Shown here piece by piece: positions 8,457 through 17,179 of a stretch of 46,225 bases of DNA. The stretch comes from Candidatus Homeothermus arabinoxylanisolvens (lineage in GTDB: Bacteria; Bacteroidota; Bacteroidia; Bacteroidales; Muribaculaceae), in the NCBI GenBank assembly GCA_001689405.1, contig LUJO01000045.1, forward strand, positions 1 through 46,225, read 5' to 3'. Numbering within the stretch: the stretch's first letter is position 1; each line of letters opens with the position of its first letter. The translations under genes and the position numbers were made by a program. The notes beneath the pieces were generated by a model. The model saw nothing but the letters and a program-made list of their open reading frames with translations, was not told the origin of the DNA and searched no databases.

Positions 8457-8833
8457 ACAGGTTGATCGTCGGCATAGGCAGCAACACTGCTGACCGCGAC
8501 AAACGCATGTCGGCGGCCGTGGCTTACTTCACCGCTTCGTTCAGCGACGTGCTTGTGTCGTCGATATACGAAACTCCCGAGTGGAGCGGGCGTTACGCGC
8601 CTTATCTCAACTGTGTGGCCGTGGGCTTCACCGACAAGTCTGTCGATGAAGTGACCGACGAGCTTAAGCGTTATGAACTCGACAACGGGCGTACGCCGGC
8701 TATGAAACTCGCCGGAGCCGTGACGATAGACATGGATGTCGTCGTATGGAACGACGAAGTACTGCGCCCAGTGGATATGGAGCGGGAATATTTCAGGAGG
8801 GGTTACGATCAGCTCAACGGCTCCTCGCGGTAG
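8453..8833 (+). CDS. folK: HPPK-like pterin pyrophosphokinase (short)
   Basis: This 126-residue protein resembles 6-hydroxymethyl-7,8-dihydropterin pyrophosphokinase, which activates the pterin for folate synthesis. Visible matches are the N-terminal IVGIGSNTADRDKRM, an SIYETPEW segment, and the substrate/metal-binding region TIDMDVVVWNDEVLRP (about 96-111). It is shorter than the usual 150-170 residues, and the segment between the two landmarks is compressed. Translation is probably coupled to tex through the ATGA overlap. Its last 25 nt overlap the 3' end of bioB on the other strand. A relative with altered activity is possible. Confidence 0.75.
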   Translation: MNRLIVGIGSNTADRDKRMSAAVAYFTASFSDVLVSSIYETPEWSGRYAPYLNCVAVGFTDKSVDEVTDELKRYELDNGRTPAMKLAGAVTIDMDVVVWNDEVLRPVDMEREYFRRGYDQLNGSSR

Positions 8834-9777
8834 CCTGTGTCGCGGAAAAGCTCTTTGTCTTCAGCCACTCCGTTGCCTACGGTTGTGAGCATGTCGCCCA
8901 TGAGCGCTCCGTTCATGCCGCCGCGAAGTATCCGGGCCATTGTATCTTTTGACAATCTCATTCGGCCGCCGGCAAAGCGCAGTGTCTGCTTCGGCGCTAT
9001 CAGTCTGAACAGCGCCACGGTGCGCACTATCTCCTCTTCTTCGATAAGCGGTACGTTTTCAAGCGCCGTGCCCTTGATGGGGTTAAGTATGTTTATCGGT
9101 ATCGACACAGCTCCGGCTTCGCGGGCTTCTTCGGCCAGTTCGAGGCGTTGCCTCATCGACTCGCCCATGCCTATTATGCCTCCGCAGCATATCTCCATGC
9201 CGACTTCGCGCGCCGCCTTGATGGTGCGCAGTTTGTCATCGTGGGTGTGGGTGGAGCATAAGGCGGGGAAGAAGCTTGCCGATGTCTCAAGATTGCAGTG
9301 GTAGCGCCGCACACCCGCCTCGTGCAGTTGTTGCAGCTCGTCGCGGTTAAGCAGCCCCATTGAGGCACACATGTATATACCCGTTTCGGCTGCTACCTTA
9401 CGGTACAGGTCGCAGAAGCGCTTTATGTCGGCAGGAGCCACCTTGCGCCCGCTTGTCACGAGTGAATACCGCCGTACTCCGGCACCCTTGTTGAGCCGCG
9501 CGGCATGCAGGGCTTCGGCCTCGGATACGAATTCGTATTCGTCGATGCCGGTGACATGGTAGCGCGACTGCGCGCACCACTTGCAGTCTTCGGAGCAGCG
9601 CCCCGAACGTGCGTTGACAATGGAGCAGGTGTCGATGACATCGCCGCAGAATTTACGCCGTACTTCATCGGCGGCATCGGCAAGTTCATCGGCTGTATAT
9701 CGCAGGTTTAGCTCAAGCGCTTCGTCCACTGTGGCGGGAATGCCTTCAAGAGCCTTTTGTTTTATCGTTTCAAGCAT
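8809..9777 (-). CDS. bioB: Biotin synthase
   Basis: This 322-residue radical SAM enzyme inserts sulfur into dethiobiotin in the last step of biotin synthesis. The CxxxCxxC cluster motif is at Cys61, Cys65 and Cys68 (GRCSEDCKWCAQS). Other family marks are MCASMGLL, YHCNLETS, CCGGIIGMGE and PINILNPIKGT, the last of which lies near the auxiliary 2Fe-2S site region, and the C-terminal RFAGGRMRLS. Length is typical. No other biotin genes are nearby, so bioB is a stand-alone unit here. A TAAATTTG promoter box lies about 22 nt upstream. Confidence 0.97.
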   Translation of the reverse strand: MLETIKQKALEGIPATVDEALELNLRYTADELADAADEVRRKFCGDVIDTCSIVNARSGRCSEDCKWCAQSRYHVTGIDEYEFVSEAEALHAARLNKGAGVRRYSLVTSGRKVAPADIKRFCDLYRKVAAETGIYMCASMGLLNRDELQQLHEAGVRRYHCNLETSASFFPALCSTHTHDDKLRTIKAAREVGMEICCGGIIGMGESMRQRLELAEEAREAGAVSIPINILNPIKGTALENVPLIEEEEIVRTVALFRLIAPKQTLRFAGGRMRLSKDTMARILRGGMNGALMGDMLTTVGNGVAEDKELFRDTGYREEPLS

Positions 9778-9798
9778 AAGCTGATAAATTTAGTCCGG

Positions 9799-9806
9799 CA
9801 AATTTA
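9799..9806 (-). promoter_or_regulatory. bioB promoter -7 box
   Basis: TAAATTTG on the minus strand, 22 nt before the bioB ATG. The expected leader is only about 15 nt. It lies back to back with the promoter at 9830-9837. No BirA-type operator palindrome was recognised. Confidence 0.55.
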
Positions 9807-9829
9807 CGAAATAATACCGTTAAGTTGAT

Positions 9830-9837
9830 TAACTTTG
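9830..9837 (+). promoter_or_regulatory. Promoter -7 box of the small membrane protein gene
   Basis: TAACTTTG matches TAnnTTTG; a start near 9844 gives a leader of about 29 nt to the ATG at 9873. Confidence 0.55.
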
Positions 9838-9872
9838 CGGAAGTTTAATCATGACTCAACTATAAACATACC

Positions 9873-10286
9873 ATGTCACGGAAAAATTGGCGTAAACTGA
9901 TTATCAGCGCCGCTATGGTGGTAGCGCTGTTTATTGTCGGTCTCATACTGCGCCTGAATTACGAGGGACGTGAGCTTGAGAAAGGCTCGTGCGACATCAA
10001 CGGCACAGTGGAAAAAATAACCCGCCATCATACCGAAGCCACTTCCTACCGGGTCAATCACCGGCTTGTGCGCCGTCCGGCATCGACGAGCTATAAGGTG
10101 CACTACTATTACGTGGTCGACGGCGATACTGTGCGCGACAATGTGTCGACGACACGTCCTATGCTGCGCCGTACCGGTGCCGGAGCGAAGATACCGGTAA
10201 CGTACGCGCTCAGCAATCATAAGATACATCGTGCCCACCCCGACCGCATGACGGTCAAGAGCGGGCACTACGTTTTCGGACGTTAG
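9873..10286 (+). CDS. Small single-pass membrane protein of unknown function
   Basis: This 137-residue protein has one N-terminal membrane segment (about residues 9-27, LIISAAMVVALFIVGLIL) and a basic extracytoplasmic domain. The segment YKVHYYYVVDGDTVRD followed by GAKIPVTYALSNHKIHRAHPDRM is reminiscent of DUF3592-type domains, in which a beta-rich module with a VxYxPxxP-like turn follows a membrane helix. That resemblance is weak and I do not assign a function. The gene is divergent from bioB and converges on the ABC operon with only 4 nt between stops. Confidence 0.7.
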   Translation: MSRKNWRKLIISAAMVVALFIVGLILRLNYEGRELEKGSCDINGTVEKITRHHTEATSYRVNHRLVRRPASTSYKVHYYYVVDGDTVRDNVSTTRPMLRRTGAGAKIPVTYALSNHKIHRAHPDRMTVKSGHYVFGR

Positions 10287-10290
10287 GCGG

Positions 10291-12597
10291 TCACTCGCTT
10301 TTCAGGCTGAGGGCCGGATTTTCACGTGCTGTCCTGACGGTCATGGCCGTCACGCACAGCAGTATCGCCCCCAGTACGGCCAAAGCGGTCAGTATGTAGT
10401 ATATCCACAGGTTTTCGATCTTTGCCGCAAACTGCTGCATCCACAGGTTGCCGGTCCATGCCGCCGCAACCGCTCCGACGGCTACTGCGGGTACGGCCAC
10501 AAGCATTATGTTGCGCGATATCAGTGCCAGTATGTCGGCGGTTTCCGCACCGTTTACCTTCCTTATGGCTATCTCCTTGCGGCGTCGTTGTATCTCGTCG
10601 GCCACGAAGCCTATGAGACCCATGAGCGTGGTAAGCAGTATTATGACCGATGTGGTCAGCACCGAGTTGCGGAATATGCGTATGTCGGAATACTGCATCT
10701 TTACGACGTCGGGCATCAGCGTGAATTCGGCGTGGGCATCGGGATATGCCTCGGCCACGGCCTCGTTCAGTCTGTTGAGGTTCTCCTTGTATGGAGGCTT
10801 AAGCTTTACGGTGATGACACCATGGTTCCAGCCCCATTCATTGTATGCTATTTCGGGCGGACATACTATCATGGAATTGGGCGCTTCGTCGTAGGCGCCG
10901 TAAAGGTCGATGTCGCCCACTATACCCACTATGGTGTAAGGACCTCCATATCCCGGATTTATGACTTTGTTCTCGTTCAGCGCTTTTTCCGGCGTAAGAT
11001 GCAGTGAGTTCATCAGTTTCTCGTTGATAAGCATCTCGCCCGGGGCTTTCAGAGTGCGGCCGTGAAGTATCTTCAGCTCCATTATGTCGATCATGTTGCT
11101 TTCTACGGCTGAGATGGAGCTCATTATGCCGTTGTCGATCATGGTGCCTTCAAATGAATCGGCTATGAGCCATGACGACCCGGCGCAGTCTTCGACGTAG
11201 GGCAGACTTCGCAGAAATCCGGCCACAAGCTCATATCCGGCTATGTTTTGTGTCCAGTTGGACTCAAGCGCCATAGGAGTGGGATTGTAATTGCGTATGT
11301 TATCTACTATGTATCGGTACTGAAAAGTCATTATACACAGTAGTCCGCAGGTAAATGACACTCCGGCAAACTCTATAAAAAGCAGCACCCGCTTCCATGA
11401 ACCCTTGCGTTCGGTGACGCGGCGGAACACCTGCGACACCGGTACGGAAGCAAACGTGCGGGCCGGTATGACGCCGCCTATAAGCAGCACGACGGCTAAA
11501 ATGCCCAATATAATCAGTGTACGTCCTCCCTTGAACAGCGATGACACCGGTGTGGCGAGCATCTCCTCGATGGGCTCACGGAAGTTCAGGGTCACTATGG
11601 CCGCAAGCAGAAGAGCGAGTGCGAGTATCAGGGCCGTTTCCCATATGAACATGCCGAATATGCGTCCGTTGCCGGCGCCGCTGCATTTCTGTACGCCTAT
11701 GGCCTTGGCCCGCTTGCTCAGTGAGGATATGGAGAGCAGCACATAGTTCAGCGACGCGATAAGCAGGAGCGATATGCCGAGTATGGCCATGATGGTGCAC
11801 ATGCGTTTTATCTCCTTGTTGTTTTTGTACACCTCATGCAAGGGGCCTAATTTTACTCCGAATAGGTCCCATTGGCCGTTAGGCGGATAGGCCGGGCGTA
11901 TGGCCTTTTCTATCATTGCGTCGAGGCGCTCCTGCGGTATCTCCTTCCTGAGGCGGAAGTAACCGTTCCAGCAGTTGGCTTGGAAGTTCCATTGGCGTCG
12001 GGCGTCGGTGAGCGAGAAGACAGCATCGGGCCTTACGGTGGAGTTGTCGGCAATGGTTCTGTATACCCCTTGTATCCTGTAAAGCCCTCCGTCGGTCCTT
12101 ACGGTTGTACCTGTGGGGCTTTCGCCGTTGCCTATCTTTTTCGCCGTCTCTTCACTGACAAATATGTTGTCGGGCTGCAACAGTGTCTCCGGGTTGCCCT
12201 CTATGATGTCGATGCCGAGTGTCTTGAAGAAGTCAGGCTCTCCGGCCCATCCGTCTATTTTTATTTCACGGTCGTCTACCATTATGCGCGAGCAGTATCG
12301 GCCGTTGAAGGTGGTGGTGTATGACTCTATGTCGTCGGGATACGCTTCGGCTATGAGTTTCGGCAGCGGCCCGAGGCATCGGTGTTCCCATCCGGCCTTG
12401 TCGGCTACGCCGTATTTCATCGATATGCCGTACAGCTTCTTGTAGTCGTTGAAGCCGGTGTCGAAGCTCTGCAGGTAGGCTATCCGTGCAAATAGCAGCG
12501 CGCACATGGTTATGGCCAGACCGAGCGATACTACCTTTATCAGCGTAGTGCCGCGGTTGTGCCACATCGTGCGCAGTACGTAGTGAAGTTGTTTCAT
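10291..12597 (-). CDS. FtsX/MacB-type ABC transporter permease (second permease)
   Basis: This 768-residue inner-membrane protein is a permease of the MacB/FtsX family, in which transmembrane helices carry conformational change to a periplasmic domain rather than moving substrate through a channel. It has an N-terminal helix (about 19-40), a MacB-like periplasmic domain, three helices (about 270-390), a second periplasmic region and three C-terminal helices (about 650-760). The motif RRRKEIAIRKVNGAETADIL is family-typical. It is paralogous to the first gene of the operon: both end in SLKSE and share VSQVFRRVTERK. The partner ATPase lies 12 nt upstream. No gene for a periplasmic adaptor or TolC-like protein adjoins, so the substrate is unknown. 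Confidence 0.9.
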   Translation of the reverse strand: MKQLHYVLRTMWHNRGTTLIKVVSLGLAITMCALLFARIAYLQSFDTGFNDYKKLYGISMKYGVADKAGWEHRCLGPLPKLIAEAYPDDIESYTTTFNGRYCSRIMVDDREIKIDGWAGEPDFFKTLGIDIIEGNPETLLQPDNIFVSEETAKKIGNGESPTGTTVRTDGGLYRIQGVYRTIADNSTVRPDAVFSLTDARRQWNFQANCWNGYFRLRKEIPQERLDAMIEKAIRPAYPPNGQWDLFGVKLGPLHEVYKNNKEIKRMCTIMAILGISLLLIASLNYVLLSISSLSKRAKAIGVQKCSGAGNGRIFGMFIWETALILALALLLAAIVTLNFREPIEEMLATPVSSLFKGGRTLIILGILAVVLLIGGVIPARTFASVPVSQVFRRVTERKGSWKRVLLFIEFAGVSFTCGLLCIMTFQYRYIVDNIRNYNPTPMALESNWTQNIAGYELVAGFLRSLPYVEDCAGSSWLIADSFEGTMIDNGIMSSISAVESNMIDIMELKILHGRTLKAPGEMLINEKLMNSLHLTPEKALNENKVINPGYGGPYTIVGIVGDIDLYGAYDEAPNSMIVCPPEIAYNEWGWNHGVITVKLKPPYKENLNRLNEAVAEAYPDAHAEFTLMPDVVKMQYSDIRIFRNSVLTTSVIILLTTLMGLIGFVADEIQRRRKEIAIRKVNGAETADILALISRNIMLVAVPAVAVGAVAAAWTGNLWMQQFAAKIENLWIYYILTALAVLGAILLCVTAMTVRTARENPALSLKSE

Positions 12598-12609
12598 AAG
12601 GTCAGTCGT

Positions 12610-13284
12610 TTAGTTGGGTATATTGGCCACTATCGAGCCGTCAAACAGATGAACTACACGGTGGGCATATCCGGCATCGTGCTTGGAGTGCGTGACCATG
12701 ACTATCGTGGTGCCCTGACGGTTAAGCTCGGTAAGCAGTTCCATGACTTCGGCGCCGTTTTTCGAGTCGAGGTTACCGGTAGGCTCGTCGGCAAGAATGA
12801 GTCCCGGCTCGGTGATGACGGCGCGCGCTATGGCCACACGCTGTTGCTGACCTCCCGACAACTGCTGCGGGAAGTGCTTGGCCCTGTGGCCTATATTCAT
12901 GCGTTTAAGCATTTCGTTTACACGGCGTTTGCGCTCCGATGCGGGCACTCCGAGATAGGTGAGCGGCAGTTCAACGTTTTCATACACGTTTAGTTCGTCG
13001 ATGAGGTTGAAGCTCTGAAACACAAACCCGATCTTGCCCTTGCGCAGACGTGTGCGCTCCTTTTCTTTAAGCGAGGCCACCTCGGTGCCGTTGAGTCTGT
13101 AGCTTCCGTCAGAGGGGTTGTCGAGCAGTCCGAGTATGTTGAGCAGTGTCGACTTTCCGCAACCGGAGGGGCCCATGACAGCCACAAACTCACCTTTGTC
13201 TACATTGAAGTTTACGTTGTTGAGCGCTACCGTCTCGACTTCGTCGGTACGGAATACTTTGTCCAATTTTTCAATCTGTATCAT
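12610..13284 (-). CDS. ABC transporter ATP-binding protein (LolD/MacB type)
   Basis: This 224-residue ATPase powers the flanking permeases. It shows Walker A GPSGCGKS (about 39-46), the Q-loop region FVFQSFNLIDELNVYENVELPL, signature LSGGQQQRVAIARA (about 141-154), Walker B LILADEPTGNLDS (about 161-173) and the H-loop VMVTHS. The sequence is of the LolD/FtsE/MacB-N class typical for mechanotransmission exporters. It sits between two full-length paralogous permeases on one transcript; the dimeric ATPase may serve a heterodimer of the two. Confidence 0.95.
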   Translation of the reverse strand: MIQIEKLDKVFRTDEVETVALNNVNFNVDKGEFVAVMGPSGCGKSTLLNILGLLDNPSDGSYRLNGTEVASLKEKERTRLRKGKIGFVFQSFNLIDELNVYENVELPLTYLGVPASERKRRVNEMLKRMNIGHRAKHFPQQLSGGQQQRVAIARAVITEPGLILADEPTGNLDSKNGAEVMELLTELNRQGTTIVMVTHSKHDAGYAHRVVHLFDGSIVANIPN

Positions 13285-13325
13285 AGTTATGTAAATTTAT
13301 ATTGTTTTCGTTAAGAAGGTCGGGG

Positions 13326-15653
13326 TTATTCGCTTTTCAGGCTCCGTGAGGGATTTTCATGCGCCGTGTGCCATGACAGCATCAGCACGCTTGCCACGAT
13401 TACGGCGATTATGATTATGGCGGTCATCGTATAGTACAACCACAGATTTTCGACCCTTACGGTAAATAGATTGAGCCATATGTCGCCGGCCCATGCCGCG
13501 ACTGCGGTGCCGATAGCTACGGCGGGGAGCGCCACCTTCAGGATGTCGCTTGACATAAGGCTGAGTATGTCGGCGGTTTCGGCTCCGTTGACTTTTCTTA
13601 TGGCTATCTCTTTGGAGCGGCGGTTTATCTCGTCTTTCACGAAGCCTACAAGCCCCATGACGGTAATCATTATGACCGCTATGGCCGCGAGCAGGGTCAT
13701 GTCGCGAAATACTTTGACGTCTCTGTAAATCTCTTCGTTCATCCGCTCCATGCTTTTGAACTCGATATGTCCTGTCGGAAAGGCTTCGGCCATGTCCTTG
13801 TTAAGACGGTTGAGGTTTTCTTCAAACGGCTCTTTCAGCTTCATTACTATCTGTCCTTTGAGCGGGTAGGGATGATAGTACATTATAAAGGGCTGCTGCT
13901 CCGAGAAGAAGCCGCCTATGGCGAAGTCTTTGAGTATTCCGGTTATTCTTATACGCTCGTCGCCCAATATAATGGTCGGATGCTCTGTCAGTGCCGTCTT
14001 TTCGTTCCAGCCCATCCATTTTATGAATGTCCGGTTGGCTATGACTTCACCGGTTTTTTCCGGTGCGCGGCCCTGAAGTATTGTCATGCCCATTATGTCG
14101 AGGTATTCCTTGTCGCCGTAGTCGTAGCGGGTCGAGAAGCTGGTGTCATGCCCCTCTTCGCGTACTAATTCGCCGGAATAGCCTGTAAGAGGCGTGTAAA
14201 TCGACGAAGAGAACTTCTCTACATAAGGCAGGCCTTTGTATACGGCCACTACTGCATCGCTGCTGTCGTACACCGTCGGTCGGGGTCCTATGGCGAGCCG
14301 GGTGAGAGTATAGCCCTTGTCCTTGTCGACCACATAGCGGTACTGTACAAACATGACGCACAGCAACGAGCATATGAACGCCACTCCCGAAAACTCAATG
14401 AAGAGCAGCGCGCGTTTCCATGAGCGTTTGCGTTCGGTGACGCGGCGAAACACCTGCGACACCGGCACAGAGGCGAATATACGGCCCGGAAGTATGCCGC
14501 CCAGTATGAGCACGCCGGCTATTACGGCCACCGGTATCCACAGGCGGTCAGTGGCAAAGAGAGTGGATACGGGGGTGGAGAGTGTATATTCGATAAACTC
14601 GCTGAAATTTATTATTATCAGCGTCATCACCGCTGCCGCGCCGATAAGTATGAAGAGGGTTTCGAGCAGAAACATCGTGAATATCGACTTGGAGCCGGCT
14701 CCGCTGCACTTGTGTACGCCTATGGATTTGGCTCTGCGGTTAAGTGACGAAATCGATATCAGCGAATAGTTGAGCGAGGCTATGAACAGGAGGGTTAGGG
14801 CAAGCACCCACATTATGGTGTTGATGCGACGCACATCCTCGTTCATCGCGGAGTGGGTGTCGGTAATGGGCCGTACAAACGCATACAGACCCACGTCGTC
14901 GGTGTCGGGCGAGTGTTGCTGTATGATCTTGTTTATGTTTTTGTTTAGAAGGTCGATGTCGATATTACGGTCTTTAAGCCGGATGTATTCATACCAGCTG
15001 TCTCCGCCGTTCCAAGAGTGGTTGCCTATGCCGCGTGAAAGTATCGTGGGCAGTGATATGACAGCCTGAGGGCGTATCGACGCATTGTCGGGAATGTCGC
15101 TGTATATGCCTCTTACGTGCAGAATCCATGTGCCGTTGTAGCTTATCTGCTGTCCTATAGGGTCATTGTCGCCAAATATCTTTTTCGCGAGACTTTCGCT
15201 TAAAAATACCGTGCCGGGCTGTGCAAGGTCCACTGTCGGTTTGCCTGACAGTACTTCTATGCCGAGAGTGTTGAAAAAGAGTGAATCGGCAAGGATTTTT
15301 GGCTCGTAGAAGTATGATTCGCCATACTTCAGCGGCTCTGATATCATGCCACCCGGCTGTAGGGTCGTAGCCGACTCCACGACATCGGGAAGTCCTTCCA
15401 TCACCGCGCCGGCGAGAGCGCCGACACACATCATCTGCGGTTCTATGAGCTCTCCTCCGAGTTTCCACTGCATCCACAGCTGATATATGTTTTGATGTTC
15501 CTTGAAGCACGTGTCGTAACTGTTCTCAAAGTCTATACGTGCAAACAGCAGTATGCACATGGTAAGGCCGAGACCGAGTGATATGATTTTGGTCAGGGCC
15601 ATACCTTTGTTGTGCATCAGCGTTTTCCAAGCATAATGTAATTGTTTCATCAT
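13326..15653 (-). CDS. FtsX/MacB-type ABC transporter permease (first gene of operon)
   Basis: This 775-residue permease is paralogous to the downstream one and has the same double layout: helix (about 18-38), MacB-like periplasmic domain, helices at about 285-385, second periplasmic region, helices at about 660-765. The motif RRSKEIAIRKVNGAETADIL is shared. It begins with two consecutive ATG codons; the upstream one is given as start. It is preceded by a candidate sigma-54 promoter at 15680-15695 and no TAnnTTTG box. The divergent NtrC-type regulator and kinase probably control it. ATPase follows after 41 nt. Substrate unknown; systems of this type often deal with envelope stress or peptides. 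Confidence 0.9.
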   Translation of the reverse strand: MMKQLHYAWKTLMHNKGMALTKIISLGLGLTMCILLFARIDFENSYDTCFKEHQNIYQLWMQWKLGGELIEPQMMCVGALAGAVMEGLPDVVESATTLQPGGMISEPLKYGESYFYEPKILADSLFFNTLGIEVLSGKPTVDLAQPGTVFLSESLAKKIFGDNDPIGQQISYNGTWILHVRGIYSDIPDNASIRPQAVISLPTILSRGIGNHSWNGGDSWYEYIRLKDRNIDIDLLNKNINKIIQQHSPDTDDVGLYAFVRPITDTHSAMNEDVRRINTIMWVLALTLLFIASLNYSLISISSLNRRAKSIGVHKCSGAGSKSIFTMFLLETLFILIGAAAVMTLIIINFSEFIEYTLSTPVSTLFATDRLWIPVAVIAGVLILGGILPGRIFASVPVSQVFRRVTERKRSWKRALLFIEFSGVAFICSLLCVMFVQYRYVVDKDKGYTLTRLAIGPRPTVYDSSDAVVAVYKGLPYVEKFSSSIYTPLTGYSGELVREEGHDTSFSTRYDYGDKEYLDIMGMTILQGRAPEKTGEVIANRTFIKWMGWNEKTALTEHPTIILGDERIRITGILKDFAIGGFFSEQQPFIMYYHPYPLKGQIVMKLKEPFEENLNRLNKDMAEAFPTGHIEFKSMERMNEEIYRDVKVFRDMTLLAAIAVIMITVMGLVGFVKDEINRRSKEIAIRKVNGAETADILSLMSSDILKVALPAVAIGTAVAAWAGDIWLNLFTVRVENLWLYYTMTAIIIIAVIVASVLMLSWHTAHENPSRSLKSE

Positions 15654-15679
15654 TTTGTAGTATTACCGCTATAAGAAAT

Positions 15680-15695
15680 TACATAAAGCGTGCCA
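15680..15695 (-). promoter_or_regulatory. Candidate sigma-54 (-24/-12) promoter of the ABC operon
   Basis: On the minus strand TGGCACG, four bases, then ATGTA reproduces the sigma-54 consensus TGGCACG-N4-TTGCW. The -24 element is perfect. The -12 element keeps TG but has T in place of the C. Transcription would start near 15670, about 17 nt before the permease start. An NtrC-type activator gene is divergently encoded next door, which supports the call. Confidence 0.65.
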
Positions 15696-15731
15696 GACGG
15701 GCAACTACCTGTAGCTTAGTGTGTTGTCGCT

Positions 15732-15742
15732 GCGGCTGCCGC
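15732..15742. promoter_or_regulatory. GC-rich dyad, possible activator site
   Basis: GCGGC-T-GCCGC is a perfect 5-bp inverted repeat lying about 62 nt upstream of the predicted ABC transcript start, between it and the regulator gene. Enhancer sites for NtrC-type activators are dyads at such distances, but this one is short. Confidence 0.25.
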
Positions 15743-15838
15743 GGTTTGTGTCAAAAAATCATACACCGGCGTAAAAAATATAGACATTACGGCCTGTATA
15801 AAAATTATGGCAATCGTTGATATCCACATTAAAATTAG

Positions 15839-15846
15839 TAGATTTG
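15839..15846 (+). promoter_or_regulatory. Promoter -7 box of the regulator-kinase operon
   Basis: TAGATTTG matches TAnnTTTG and lies only 7 nt before the ATG at 15854. The predicted transcript start falls at or next to the start codon, so the mRNA may be nearly leaderless. Confidence 0.55.
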
Positions 15847-15853
15847 CAATGAT

Positions 15854-17179
15854 ATGAAAAAGCATGGTGCCATACTGGTAGTTGACGACCACCGAGGCGT
15901 ACTGTCGGCGGTGAGTCTGTTGTTGCGTCCTTACTTCGGGCAGGTCATAACACTGCCGTCGCCGGTGCGTATTGACGAGACGCTGCGAAGTGTGCGTCCT
16001 GACTGTGTGCTGCTCGACATGAACTTCAGCGCCGGAATAAACAATGGTAACGAGGGCCTTTACTGGCTCGCCCATATAAAACGTATAAACCCCGATATGC
16101 CTGTGGTGCTGTTTACCGCTTATGCCGATATTGATCTGGCGGTCAAAGGCATCCAGCAGGGCGCGAGCGACTTCATAGTCAAGCCGTGGGAAAATGCCCG
16201 GCTTGTGGAGACCGTGCTTAAAGCAAGCAGTCGCACTAAAAAGAATACATCATCGGCCGACAACGGCATGTTCTGGGGAGAGTCGGATGCCATGAAGCGG
16301 CTGCGTGACATGGTGGAGCGGGTGGCTCCGACTGACGCCAATGTGCTTATAACCGGTGAGAACGGCACCGGTAAAGAGGTCCTCGCACGTGAGCTTCACC
16401 GGCTGTCGGGACGCCGTGACAAACCTATGTCCACTGTCGATATGGGATCGGTCACGGAGTCGCTGTTTGAAAGCGAGTTGTTCGGCCATGTCAAGGGGGC
16501 CTTCACACATGCCGTGGCCGATCGTCAGGGCAAGTTTGAGGCTGCCGACGGCAGTACTCTGTTTATGGACGAGATAGGCAATATGCCGCCGCATCTTCAG
16601 TCAAAACTGCTTGTGGCGCTGCAAAACCGCGAAGTGGTGAGAGTGGGAAGCAACAAGCCTGTAAAGATTGACATACGCCTTATCTGCGCCACCAATCGTA
16701 ATCTTGAGGATATGGTACGCGACGGGCGTTTCAGGGAGGACCTGCTTTACCGCATAAACACCATACAGCTGCAGTTGCCGCCGCTCCGTGAACGCAAGGA
16801 GGACATAGTGCCGCTCGCACGTATATTTATGGAGCGGTTTGCCCGGCAGTATGACCGTCGGGTCGCCGAGCCGGGCGGTGATGTGGAGCGCCTTTTGCTG
16901 TCGCATTCTTGGCCCGGCAATATCAGGGAGCTTCAGCATGCCGTGGAGAAAGCCGTTATATTGAGTGACGGCGAGCGCCTTGACCCGCGACACTTCACGC
17001 TTGCCAAGCCGCGTGTAGACAGCATGGACGGTGGGCGTATGGAGACTCTTGAGGACATGGAGCGCCATATGATAGCGAAAGCGGTAGGCGATTGCGGAGG
17101 CAACCTCAGTGCCGTGGCTTCGAAGCTTGGAATAACGCGCCAGACATTGTATAACAAGATGAAAAAGTACGGCCTATGA
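15854..17179 (+). CDS. NtrC-type sigma-54-dependent response regulator
   Basis: This 441-residue protein is a sigma-54 activator. It has a receiver domain (about 5-125) with the phosphorylated Asp55 and acid pocket Asp11/Asp12, an AAA+ domain with Walker A GENGTGKE (about 168-175) and Walker B LFMDEIG, and a C-terminal Fis-type helix-turn-helix (LSAVASKLGITRQTLYNKMKKYGL). The loop that contacts sigma-54, normally GAFTGA, reads GAFTHA here. The kinase gene follows with an ATGA overlap. The divergent ABC operon with its sigma-54-like promoter is the most likely target. Confidence 0.95.
   Translation: MKKHGAILVVDDHRGVLSAVSLLLRPYFGQVITLPSPVRIDETLRSVRPDCVLLDMNFSAGINNGNEGLYWLAHIKRINPDMPVVLFTAYADIDLAVKGIQQGASDFIVKPWENARLVETVLKASSRTKKNTSSADNGMFWGESDAMKRLRDMVERVAPTDANVLITGENGTGKEVLARELHRLSGRRDKPMSTVDMGSVTESLFESELFGHVKGAFTHAVADRQGKFEAADGSTLFMDEIGNMPPHLQSKLLVALQNREVVRVGSNKPVKIDIRLICATNRNLEDMVRDGRFREDLLYRINTIQLQLPPLRERKEDIVPLARIFMERFARQYDRRVAEPGGDVERLLLSHSWPGNIRELQHAVEKAVILSDGERLDPRHFTLAKPRVDSMDGGRMETLEDMERHMIAKAVGDCGGNLSAVASKLGITRQTLYNKMKKYGL

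Noticed and set aside
15716..16075. 119-codon minus-strand frame at the start of the regulator gene
   Set aside because: Mostly antisense to the receiver domain, and the rest lies in the promoter region.
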